NCBI GenBank assembly: GCA_000711775.1
Contig: ARYC01000463.1
Coordinates: 1-64,000, forward strand
From: Oxytricha trifallax
Lineage: Eukaryota > Ciliophora > Spirotrichea > Sporadotrichida > Oxytrichidae
DNA length: 64,000 bases
Direction: 5' to 3'
A model generated the notes under the pieces. That model saw only the letters and a program-made list of their open reading frames with translations. It had not been told where the DNA came from and did not search any database. The position numbers were made by a program, and so were the translations under genes. Each line of letters starts with the position of its first letter. Positions within the stretch are counted from its first letter, which is position 1. Of the stretch, positions 22,501 to 34,500 are shown piece by piece.

Positions 22501-25500
22501 GAAGATTCTCTTACTCAATTCATGCTTTACGTGAGACTTTCTCTCTCTAATTAATTTGTTGCGCTCTTTAATCAAGTATAAAGCAGTACCAGGTTTTTCT
22601 ATACAGTAAGAAAACTAAGCTTACTTGAGATAAAAGGATGCTTCTGAAATTCCTACAGCCAGTTGCCACTTATTTTAATTTCTTGCTTCTCTTTTCCATC
22701 AGGAGAAATGATGTAGCGTTTCTTATGAGCTTCTTAAATTACTTCATTTAAGCACTCAAGTTTTAGAGTTCCAATAACACCAATGAAAACTTTCACTCTG
22801 GCAACTTATTAGAGAGTTGTAGCTTTGATGGAAGATAGAGAACTATATCTGGATCACTCATAGCATCGTCATATAGATTTGTTGCTGATAATTCAGGATA
22901 GTTAGGAATCTCTATCATCCTATTTTCATTTGACTTAAAAGCATTTTTCTCTTCGCTCAGTAAGGCTTTTAAGAATGAGATTTTAGTTCCCTCCTAAGTT
23001 GGCGAGAACAATCTAACTAAAATGGATACATTAATCTTACTTAAGAATTTCCCATGCTATATAAAATATATTCAAAGGTTCACTTTGCTTCAAAATTTTC
23101 CTTCAAAATCTTGAGATATTTTTATTATTTAAAGCTGTACGGAATTAATACTGTGGCTTAAGCCAGCCAGTTTTACAGAATCAGATAATCATAAATTGAC
23201 TTTTGGCGATCCAATTTCCTCTTTCCGAGGGGAGTTACCCCTATGTGAACTCGACTAGTTTCACACCTTGCACATTCACCACTAGCCTTTTTGTGAGGAC
23301 TTAAGCGGTATTTCGCTACTTCGTATGTCTACCTGACTACTTTTCTTCAGTTGCTTTTCTCCAAGTGCTATAAAGTTCAGGGAAAAACCCCCTCTCAGCA
23401 AAGACCAATTGTTTGGATTGCTGAGTGGGTAAAACCTTGAGTGATACTCTTCTGCGGTTGTCCTAAGCAGTATTGTTTCCCAGTTTTTTCTAAGAAAATA
23501 GACTCTAATTTGAAAACAGAACTTTTTCTCATGACTTCAACTTTATCCTTGTTGCACTCGATCCCTAGTTGCAGGGATAAGTGTATCATTCAGTTTTAAC
23601 ATGACTTTGAATGATCAACGGTCGTGGTTTTTGTTGGCGTGGTCTAAATATAACCTGCCTGACGTATTCTGAGTAGGTTCTCAGATCAGGGGCTTATCTC
23701 GTAAATGCCGATTGCCATCACTGATTCGAACTCCAGGATACCTGAATTGGTCAGGATATCCCTCCCAACTTGCCAGAAGATCTTAACAACAAATCATGAG
23801 ATTAAATTGTCTTCATTGCATCATTTCTAGACTCAACCTTGCTTCTTCTTTTGAGAAATTTTAATGAAATTTAAAATTATGGATGTACATTCGAAGTATA
23901 TTAAAGTTTTACTACAAAATAGGAATGACCTACTGGAGGTCAACCTAGAAAGGATATGAGGAGAAGCATTGAAAAACTTTCTCCAAGTTTTATAGATTAA
24001 TTTCCATTTTTATCAAACTTTTTCCATTAAATTGCTCCTAATAATGTTTAATTATTTTAGGAGGTCCTCTAAATTAAGTTCAAACTTTATTAGTAGTTAA
24101 ATTTTAAGGTTAAAACCTAATTAGGAGCATTTTAAATTAAAAATGTTTAATAAATTTACCTCTAAATTAAGTTTAAACCTGATTTGGATGACCTTCTAAA
24201 TAAAATAAACTTGATTTGGAGTATTTTTATTTGCTTAAATGTATTAAATATTCATAAAATATGTCAACTTACTGTCTTTTATGGTTACTTAATTTTCTTA
24301 TCTCTCAGCAAAGAATTTTCCAAAGAGTCTTATACTTTATAATTATTGAATAAAACCTCTAGAGTATTTTTTTGAATTAAGTTGAATTTGAATTTAAATT
24401 AATTACTATATTTTTATTATTATAAGAACTTTGATTGCTTTCTGCAAATTTATTAAAGTATATATATATATATATATATATAGGCTACTATCAAAAATCA
24501 AAAAGCTACCAACTTTTGAGGCCTGATCTGATTAAATTTTATTCTCATATATATATACCATTAATAATTATTATCAATATCTCTGCCACATTTAAAGATG
24601 CTGAGACCTGAGAATCAATTATCTCACAGGATCATACTTTTCCTCTCGTCCTCATCGGTAGAGCTCGATCTCCACCTGCTGCCGCCCACCCTCCGCGCCT
24701 AACTCGAGCCCTCATATATCCCTGACGCCGCCATCTTCGGGACGCGACTCAGGTGCCTGTTGGACAACCTATCCTTTGTCCTCAGATCATACAAGGAGAT
24801 TGACGACATGGTCCAAGCCATCTTTGGCAGGAATGTAACCACTCACTACTAGGAGATGGTAGATCACAGTATTCAGCTCTACCTATCAGTCCGCAAGCTG
24901 GACTTTCACGACGACATAGCCTACTTGAAGGAGATGGAGAGAGACTTGACTAGAGAGGCAACCATGAGAGTAACGATGGGAAGACACAACGATGGAGACG
25001 TGCCCAAGGTCAGAGATGGGGGCCCTCCCTGATAGATACTTGAAAAACCCCAACCGCCATTGAGGATTTTACGATGGACCAGACAATGAGGCCTTAAAAC
25101 TTTGAAGATTAGGAGCGGACGCCCTCAGAGGGAAAAGGCCAAGAATGTACAGATTCTTTGTCTAATACTTCATCAGTGGGCTGCCTGTCCTCTGAGCTCC
25201 ATCGGTAGCTCAAGGAATGACTTGAGAAAATAAAACAACCTAAGAATTAACGGACAAGTCCCTAACGGCCACTCAACTAATAACCAAATGACTAAGAGTT
25301 TCTAAAAAAGCCAAGCAAAAAGCCAGCTGATAAAAACCTCCAGGAGATGTTCATAAGAGCTCCCCCTCGGCCAGTGATGCATTCACCCTCACGGATTTCT
25401 TCAAGCGCTTTTACGAATTCATTTAGAGATTTCCTCTAATCTAGAGAAGGAAAATTGATTAGCGCTGAACGCTTTCCCCCCCACAAGGTTAAACAGACTT

Positions 25501-28500
25501 GCCATCCTGAGCCACTCAGGAAGAAGGACGTTCTAGGCACCCATGATGACTATAATTTTTAACGCCTAATGTCGACATGGGCTGGCTCACCGGCACCTTC
25601 AACTATTCCTTGGTCGCCCTCACCACCTGAACCCTAGGAGGCCTGATTAGGAGTAATCTCATTGACCAATTACCATTGGGAGATCATCAATTAATTAATT
25701 AAATATATTTATATTTTTTTAAATTATAGGGAAAAAGAAAATTGAGCGCAACTTCACCAAGGCGTGTGCTGTATGCCCCGAGAACCCAAATTCCTCCTAG
25801 ATTTCGGAGGGCTACAAAATGACATAAGTTCGCCCCTCTAGCTCAACATTTGCTAAAAAACTCGAAGACAGAAAAGTCTGAGAGATTTTGTAAGTTTAAA
25901 AATTTGATCTTTTAATAGTTTAAATTAAGTGTTTAGATATATTTTTAACGGCTGCTCTATTTTAATTAATTAAAATTAAAACTTTAATACTCAAATTCAA
26001 TTATAGAAAAATGGAGTGCTCCCACTGCACCAGACTCTAGCAGAAAGACCCACGCCAGAATTGCCAAGATCGTCTCTTACTATGAAAAGATCAGGAAAAC
26101 AGTACATCCCTCCCTTCGACAGCATTGTGGACGAGGTCGAGGCCGCCCCTGAGGGTCGCGAGGAGGTCAAGGTGGCTTGGCATTGGTTCTTCAGTGTATC
26201 TCCCACTTACTAGTAAAGGCTCCAGCAGAGATCCCTAAGTCACAGCTCCATAAGGGAGGTCTGGCCACTAGCCTGCATTCACGACAGAGATATATCTTCC
26301 TTATCAGGGATGGGACGAACAGCTTCTTGAAACTGGAATGGTTCTTGTATGTTAATTGACATATTTTAATTTTTCACTTTCCACCCCTTTTGTATTTCTC
26401 GTAATGGGTTTTCATTTTTCTCATTCTCACTTTGCAATAATTAAGAAATATTTTATTTTTACAACCCACGATTGCTCAAAAAATTACTCTCAGGTTTTTA
26501 CCTTGGGTAATTATCAGTAAATTAAAATGAGCACTGACCTTTAGAGAAGAGCGGCATTACTTGAATAAAGTCAATTTATTTTATCATTTCAGAAACCAAG
26601 AAAAGCAGAGACCAGAGACGCATGTATTCAGTGGGACCCTACTTATGACAACTCTGACCAGTTTAGCTTTGAGATTTAAATATAAGTTAAGTAGGAGGTC
26701 ATCATAGAAGCTGTGCAAATTGAGAAGGAGGTTAAACAACCCGCCATAGAGCATTAATAAATACCAGCCAAAGTTGACTATTAATGCAAAGAATGCAATA
26801 AAGTTTTCCCTTACAAGTCAACTTATAAGAGACACTTGAGAGATATACACAACGATATGCCAAGGTTATATCTCAAGCATTAAAAGAAAGATGGGAAGTA
26901 TGTCTGTGAGTTCTGTGAGAAGCCATATTCTCATACTAGAGACCTCAAAGTGCACTTAAAGAAAAAGCACAATTAAAGTTTTGTCTTTATTCATGAACCT
27001 ACAGGGAATAGATTCCTCTAAAAGAGAAGATCAAGAAACCCAGTGGAGTCTCTTAGAGTTGAAGTCTAGAAGTAAAGTTAAAATGAAGAAAGCAGTCAAG
27101 AACTTTCCAGTCTCTGAGATCAATAAAATCATGGTTAAAATAGAGGCAATGAAGATTCCCATATTAAAAATTATTGACTTAGATTCTTGCCTAGAAAGCT
27201 ACCTCACTCTTGAAGATAAAATAGAGAAGAGAGTCATTACTGATGAATAATATGCTTATAAGATATATCCTTTCAATTACTTCCTTGCTGATGACAAGTT
27301 CCAAATGGAATTTGCTAATGAATATTATGCTCTTTAAAAGGCAAAGTTAAATGAGTGCAGGCATATCATCTAGCTTGATGCTATTTTACTTGGTAAAGAT
27401 CATGTAGCCTTCAGGCTTCCTTTATTAGAAATGACTTACAGAGAATTCTTATCTGACAATAGATGTCAGAGATAAATTGGCTAGATAGTATAGCAGATAG
27501 TGGAGGGGATTGAAGAGCTTCACAAGCTAGGTTATGTTCATAGAGACTTAAAGCCAGAGAATATCATGATGAACTTTCAGCCTCTTAGAGTTTATATTAT
27601 AGACTTCAACAGAGCTCAAAGATTGCAAGCCTCTGCATAAGGAAATGTATACGGCACTCCTGGATATTTCCCAGAGAGAGAGGATTGGAGAGATGGAGAC
27701 ACTTAATGGGATATCTGGGCTCTATCAGTAATAATAATAGAGAGCGACATGCCAAGAAACTATTACTTTAAATGCAAGGGCAAGAGAGATTCAAAGCAGA
27801 AGATAAAACGATATTTAGATAAAAATAAAATAAATGGAGGTCTCAGAGAACTTGATTACTCAACAATTATAAAGTCAAGCTTTGAGAATTAATTAAAAAT
27901 AGAAACGATCATGCATCAACTTAGAAAGATAAAATTGAGGGAACTGCCACATTACTCTAAGCTTATGTTTTTGTGACTTATTTTAAAAATTCACTTGTTA
28001 TACTCACTTTAATTAAAAATATTTAAACATTTATCTTCTACTTAAACTTTATTAAAACTCTTATAAAATTTGCACTAATAGTCTATTTATCAATAAAAAA
28101 TCAAATCAAACTACTGGGGTTTTAGAGTTTTGATAATTAAAGCCTTAAAATTCTAGAAACAAATATGTTCGATACAGATAGAACTATGAAATAACTATGA
28201 GCAAATATATTAACTTATTAATGTTGAAGAAATCTCTTTCTTAATTAATTTTTAATTACTTTATATTTCTTAATCAACTTTCCAAATATCACAAATAGCT
28301 TTACAATATATAAAATTTTATAAATTTTGATTAGAATTATCAAAGGAATGTAAGTTTTACTTTAAAATTAAGATTATTTATAATCTTATAATAACTAAAA
28401 TAAAAGACATTTAAACAAATTATTTAGAAAAAAAATAATCATTATAACTTAAAGTACCTTTATATTATAGATTCTTATTAACTATTGATAATTATAGCTA

Positions 28501-31500
28501 TTTTAAGAAATTTAGTAAAAATAACTAGTTTAAGTATTTATGTGAAGGATAAAAGATGGACTATAATATTTAGTTAGAATTTTTATATATTTTAACAAGA
28601 TTACATAAGATATTTTATAGAATGAATTGTGTAAAAATCAAAAATTAGCTTATAAGCTTATTAAAACAGGTCTTATAAGCCCTTTTAAATATTTATATAT
28701 AAACAAATAAGTAATTTTTTTAGATAAACTTGCTCTTATTCTTAAATAATAATTATATAGATTAATATTTTACATATTAAACTACTTATAGAAATCTAAT
28801 GCTTAATTTTTTAAGGTATACTTTTAATTTAATTCTTATTTAATTTAATGGGTTTATCTAATGTTGCAGTTGTTCTTAATAGATAATGCACAGCAACGGA
28901 TCAAGTCATATGTTAAATTTAATATTATTATATATTTTACATCTTTTCTAAAAATCCTCTCTAATTGTACAGTAAGAAATTTTAAAAGATCAGAAATTTA
29001 AAAAAAACTATTAATTGTTACACACTATTATTTAAGACTCAAAAAAGATTAAAACTGAAAAATAAAGCTGTTCAATTTTATCCTAATTACCCAGTAATAA
29101 ATTAAAAGTAATTAAAACTGATTAATTAAAAACTTTATTTACAATTAAGTTTGAAATTAAAAGTTTAATTAAAAAGATAGAGGTAAATAATGGCTTTTAT
29201 AATTATTTAATTATTTCAAATTTTCCTATTTCAAATCTAATTATTAATATTATAATAAAATTTATCAACAGATAAATATTAGCACATCACTTTCTTTTTA
29301 AAAGAGAGGAATTACTTGATGTGAGCTAATAAAATTTAGAAATAAAGTAAATAAAAGAAGTTTAAAATTGCACTCAGTTAGAGCTAACTAACTAATGACA
29401 GATTGATTAAATTCTATCTTAAAGATTTAAACTTATAATTTAATAAGTAATAATTAAAGAGTAAGAGCAAGCAGTGGAGGTGCTACAATAGCCAGCAATC
29501 GAACTTTAATATTTTTGCTAGACAAGCAGATTGTTGATGCAAAGACAATAATAAAGTTTAATTGTATTTTTCAACCTACAAAGAACATATCAGATATATC
29601 CAAAATCAAAAACCAAAAACCCCTAAGTGAGGTTTATAAGTGCTTTGATTTGTAGGGAATTTGTTAGGGGTTGGGGTTATTAATAGGTTTTAATTTGAAA
29701 TTTATAGTAAATTTATTTAATTTAATCACTCAAAATGCACTTTTGGATCATGTGGGAGAGGTCTGAAGTTTATCTTACTTAACCACAACTCTATCTACTC
29801 TATTGATATGTCTGATCTTGAGTTTGGTTTTATTATTATTGACTCTGCCATTTGCTTCATTGATTGAGACACTCTTGTTTTGTCAATAAATTGCTTTATT
29901 CTTTGCCTTGCATCCTTCTCGCACCTTGTAGAGTAGTAATCGTTGCGAGGCATATCGCACTCTATTATTATTGCTGCTAAAGCCCACACATCCCACTGTT
30001 AGTCTCCATCTCTCCAGTCTTCCCTTTCCGGATAATATCCTGGAGTTCCCATTATACTTCCAAGCCTTGAAACTTCCACTCTTAAGGCTCTGTTAAAATC
30101 AATAATTGTTACTTTTAATTGTGAAAAGTTCATCATTATATTCTCAGGCTTCAAATCTCTGTGAACAAAGCCTAGCTTATGAAGCTCTTTGATACCTTGT
30201 ATAGCTTAGGTTTATATTAATGAAAGCTTTCTATGATTTCTTTGATCAGTTATGAAATCTCTGAGGGTCATTTCAAATGTGGTAGTCTGAAAGCTACATG
30301 ATCTTTGACTAGGAGAACAGCATCTAGCTTTATTAAGTATTTGCACTCTTTAAACTTAGCCTGAGTTAGTACTTTATACTAATTAGTAAAATACATTTAA
30401 TATTTATCATCACTAAGGAGATAAATGAAAATATATACCTTGTAAGCATACTGATGATCCATAATAACTTTCTTGTGATAGGAGTCCTCAGAATTAGCTA
30501 GCTTTAAAGAGAAGTATCTTAATCAATCTATGCAAGTACAGGAATTTTCTTGTATTATATTTAATCATGATTTTAGTAACCTCTGATGTTAAAAGGTTGC
30601 GTTCAATCCTCACATACTCTGATTCGCTTGCTTGTTAAAGCTCAGCAATTTAAAGAGGCTCATTGCTTTTCTTTTGTTGAGCAACTTCAGTTGAGTGTCT
30701 TAATCTTCAACTTCTATTTCTTTCTTGTGGGCCTTTAAAAGATGCTTCTTTAAGTCTCTTGTATGAGAGTACTGCTTATGGCACTCAAAGCTATCATACT
30801 TTCCATCAACTTTGTCACGCTTTAAGTATACAGTAGGCTTAGATTCATTATGGACCTTATTATTCCTGTACCAGTTAGATTTATAAGTGAAGTCTCGTTC
30901 ACACTTTTCACAAAATATACTTTAACTTACTCTGCTTAGTTTGAAATTTTATTTCTAACTTTTTCTTCCTTTCTGTCTCCCACACACTTGTTTGCCATTT
31001 ATTTTCTATTATTAATTTCTATTTTAATAACAGAAACCTCAAGTGATAGCTCTGGTAGTTCTTTATGAGTGTTTATATCTCAGCTATCACAATTTTTATT
31101 TCTGAAAAATGTAAGTCTCATTCAGTTTGATGGAAGTGCTGTTGTTTTTCTTAAAATGTTAGCGCTCATATTTAAATTTGAATTTAAAATTATAAAACTG
31201 CCTCTTTAACTGAGAGCTTATATAAGAGCTTTGCAAGCCTACAAGTTTCAAGGGAAGTTCTTAGAGTATGAGAGAAGAATTATGAGTGTTAAGACGATCC
31301 AGTTCAACATATAGGTGAGGAAGTAACCATTTTTACTATCAATAATAAGTTGATTATAGTACGTACCGATTTAGGAGGTGCACCTAATTAAGTACGTACT
31401 GCTTTAGGAGGTATTTTGTGATTTTATGATTAAAATTAGGGTGCTCCTAATTAAGTACTAGCTTTAATTAATGCTCCTAATTAAGTACTAGCATTTTAGG

Positions 31501-34500
31501 AGCTGCTCCTAATTAAGTACGTACCAATTTAAATTTAAAAATATGGAACTATAACAGTAGAAATTGATATCAATCTCTCAAGTTTGAAACCAGTTCTCAA
31601 AACCTTCTCCATATCCTTCTTAGAGGTTGACCTCCTATAGGATGCCCATATTTAATAGTAAGTTTTACAGAGGTAAATAATTGAAATCAATAAACTTAAA
31701 TTTGAATATCATTTCTTAGATCTGTAAACAAGATGGAGTCAATGAATGATGCAATGAAAAGAGTGCAAGCACAAGAATTGATTCAAAGATTTAGAAGCAA
31801 GGAGGATTTGGACCGCTACCTGGTGCAGCAAGGTAATGAACTCATAGTAACTAATCTTGATTATGTAGTTGGTTTGTTCTTGCCAACGATGGTAGGTACT
31901 AAAATATCATTTCTAAGAGCGATACTCTGCGAAGAGAAGAAAGCATTGAAAACTTAAGATGTAAAGTTTGCAGAGATTCCAAACTATCCAGAAATCTCAG
32001 TGACTAACTTATACGATGATGCTATGAATGACCCAGAGGTTTCGCAGTACCTGCCTACTAAGAAGCAGTTGTCAAATAAACTACCTGAAAGAAACTATTT
32101 CTTTGGCATACTTGCAACAATTAAAGGTGATTACTTGAAAGAAATTATTCAAGAATCTCATAAGAAAAGGTACAGCATCTCTTCAGAAGATAAGGATAAA
32201 CAGGGGATCAAGATAAGTGAGAGCTGGCTATAAGAGTTGCAGAAGCACCCATATATTTCAAGCTTAACTCTTTAGAAAAATCTGATACTGGTATCTTCTT
32301 GATAGAGGAATAGAGCAAGCTTCACAGAGAGCGAAAGTCGCATCAAAGCATGAAGTTATCAAGAGACTTTATTCAAATATCTATCCTCCAGAGTCAATGA
32401 AAATAAATGCTGGAGCTGTGAGCAAGAGAAGAAACTTAGGAGGAGGAAAGCAACAAGTAGAAAAAAAAGAAAAAGAAGCCAGTTTCCTCTAAAAGATTTT
32501 AAATGTGACTTATATAACTTAACTACATAACTTATTTATATACTTCATTCTCCCTTCTTTAGCACATTTTAAAGTTATTTATCTACTCTCTTCGCTGAGC
32601 TTTTAATAAAGTCTATTGTATCAATTTGTTGGTCATGCATCATGTGGTATAGCAGCAGTTTCTTATAATGACCTTTTAATATACCCCATTAGAACTGAAT
32701 TACATTTAACTGTAGACTTTAAGGTGCATTTAACACTGCGTTATTCTAAGTTTTTCATAACTCTTTCTTGTTTCTTTAGTCTTATGAGGAGAAAGATTAT
32801 CAACAAACAGTATAATCTATTATTCAAGGTACTTCTCTCTCAGCTGTTCTAAAACTTTATATACTGCTCTGTCTAAAAAGAGCGAGGATGAACTAACATA
32901 ATTTTCTAAACCAGTATTTTCACTAATTCCTCCAAGAATTACCACTGTTTATACCTTGACTTTCTAGTCATATACTTCTATGTTACTATACTTCTTATAC
33001 AAAGACTTCTAGATGAAAATGTTTAAGGTAAACACAACCTCGTCAGGATGAATAAACTTAATATCATTCTATTAGGCTCATGCATTCAATTATTAATATA
33101 ATTTAAGTTACTGTTGTAAAATGACAGAGCGAAATCAGTTACTCTCTTGATAAGATTTGCACCTTTTTTTAGAGATACCGTTTCGTTTATAAATTTTTGA
33201 AAAAGATTACGTAGAGATCTTCAACTCAAGTAACTGGCGGTGAAAAATAATAGCTCGTTAATCAAAAGAGAAGTGAGCCCAATACTTCAAAATTTTTTAT
33301 TTATTAAGATAATCAATATGCTTCTATAGAAACTTTGATTAGATCTTATGCTTCGCATTCAGTTACTATTGCTTTAATTACAGTGGTATATGACAGTGGG
33401 AGAGAAAAGTTTACTCACTTTGCTTTAAGAGTATCTCAATAGACTTATAGTTTAGTAATGGTTTGACTCTATATATCACATCATTAACGCAGTTTAAACA
33501 CTAAATCTATATACTCTTCATCATATATAAACCCCTAAAGCTTGTAATTTTAGTCTCGCATTTTATTAATAACCCCAACTCCTAATAAATTCCCTTTAAA
33601 ATAAAAATAAGGGGTTTTGGGGTTTTGAATGATAATTCCATAGCTGCATCTCTAGCTGTATAAGTAAGATGATAGTAAAAACATTTGTTAATTTTTTGAA
33701 AAGCTTTATTCTCATAAAAAAATTAAAGCTCAAAAAAAGAATAGTCAAAGTTTTTAATTCATTCACTATTAAACAGCAAAATGATTTTTTTAAATGATGA
33801 AAGAAAAATAGTCTATTAAAGAAACAAATCTAAATTAATAAAGCAGTTAAAACTCTTCTAGTCTCTGATATTAATAAAAATATAAATAAAAGTCCCTATG
33901 ACTATAATAATCATGAAGATTAATAACATAAATTATAGCCTTGTAAACTATCTCTTTCGAAAAAACAAAATAGAAGAGACTCACAGAGGATAGCTATTTT
34001 TGCCTTCAAAATATATTTTTCTTGACGATTTTGTTGCTGATTTAAAGTTCTAAATGTAATTTCCAAATGAATATTATGATGCATAAGAAAAAAATAGAAG
34101 GAGCTTAGTCATTTATTTAAGATTTATATAATTTCATAAAATAGAGCTAATTCAGCAAAAATTAAATTTCATCTACTTTAAATGACTAATAGAGAGTTTT
34201 TACTTGTTAACATATGCCAAAGATAAATTCGCGAGAGAGAGCAGCAGATAGTTGAAGTAATAGAAGTGCTTAAAAGAATTTTTAGTCCAGATAAATTTAA
34301 ATCAATAAGATATTATGATGGGCTTTCTACCTCTAAGAGTTAAAATGATTGATTTTAACAGAATTCTGACAATATAAGCCTTTGCTTAAGGTAATATAAT
34401 ATATAGTCCTAGATATTCCTCAATAGTGAAGAATATCTAAGTAAAGAATTGAGCAATATCTGAAGTTCAATGGGAGCTCACCAAATCAACTTTTTTAAGT

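Larger units (their letters stand above)
21590..28132. mobile_element. TBE-4, reversed, truncated at the 42-kDa end and enlarged by insertions
   Basis: Order on plus: 42-kDa (+), 22-kDa (-), spacer, 57-kDa (+), terminus at 28132 (GGGGTTTTAGAGTTTTG, then ATA). This is the standard TBE order read backwards. The 42-kDa terminus is missing next to MITE copy 3. Two foreign blocks have enlarged the element: 23060-23815 and about 24450-26350. Confidence 0.85.
29607..33627. mobile_element. TBE-5, full-length telomere-bearing element (4,021 bp)
   Basis: Left end CAAAAACCAAAAACCCC at 29607, right end GGGGTTTTGGGGTTTTG at 33627. Target copies AAT at 29604-29606 and 33628-33630. Gene order: 57-kDa (-), 22-kDa (+), 42-kDa (-). 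The only TBE in the window free of internal insertions, and the best ruler for the others. Inserted in the TBE-6 57-kDa gene. Confidence 0.95.
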
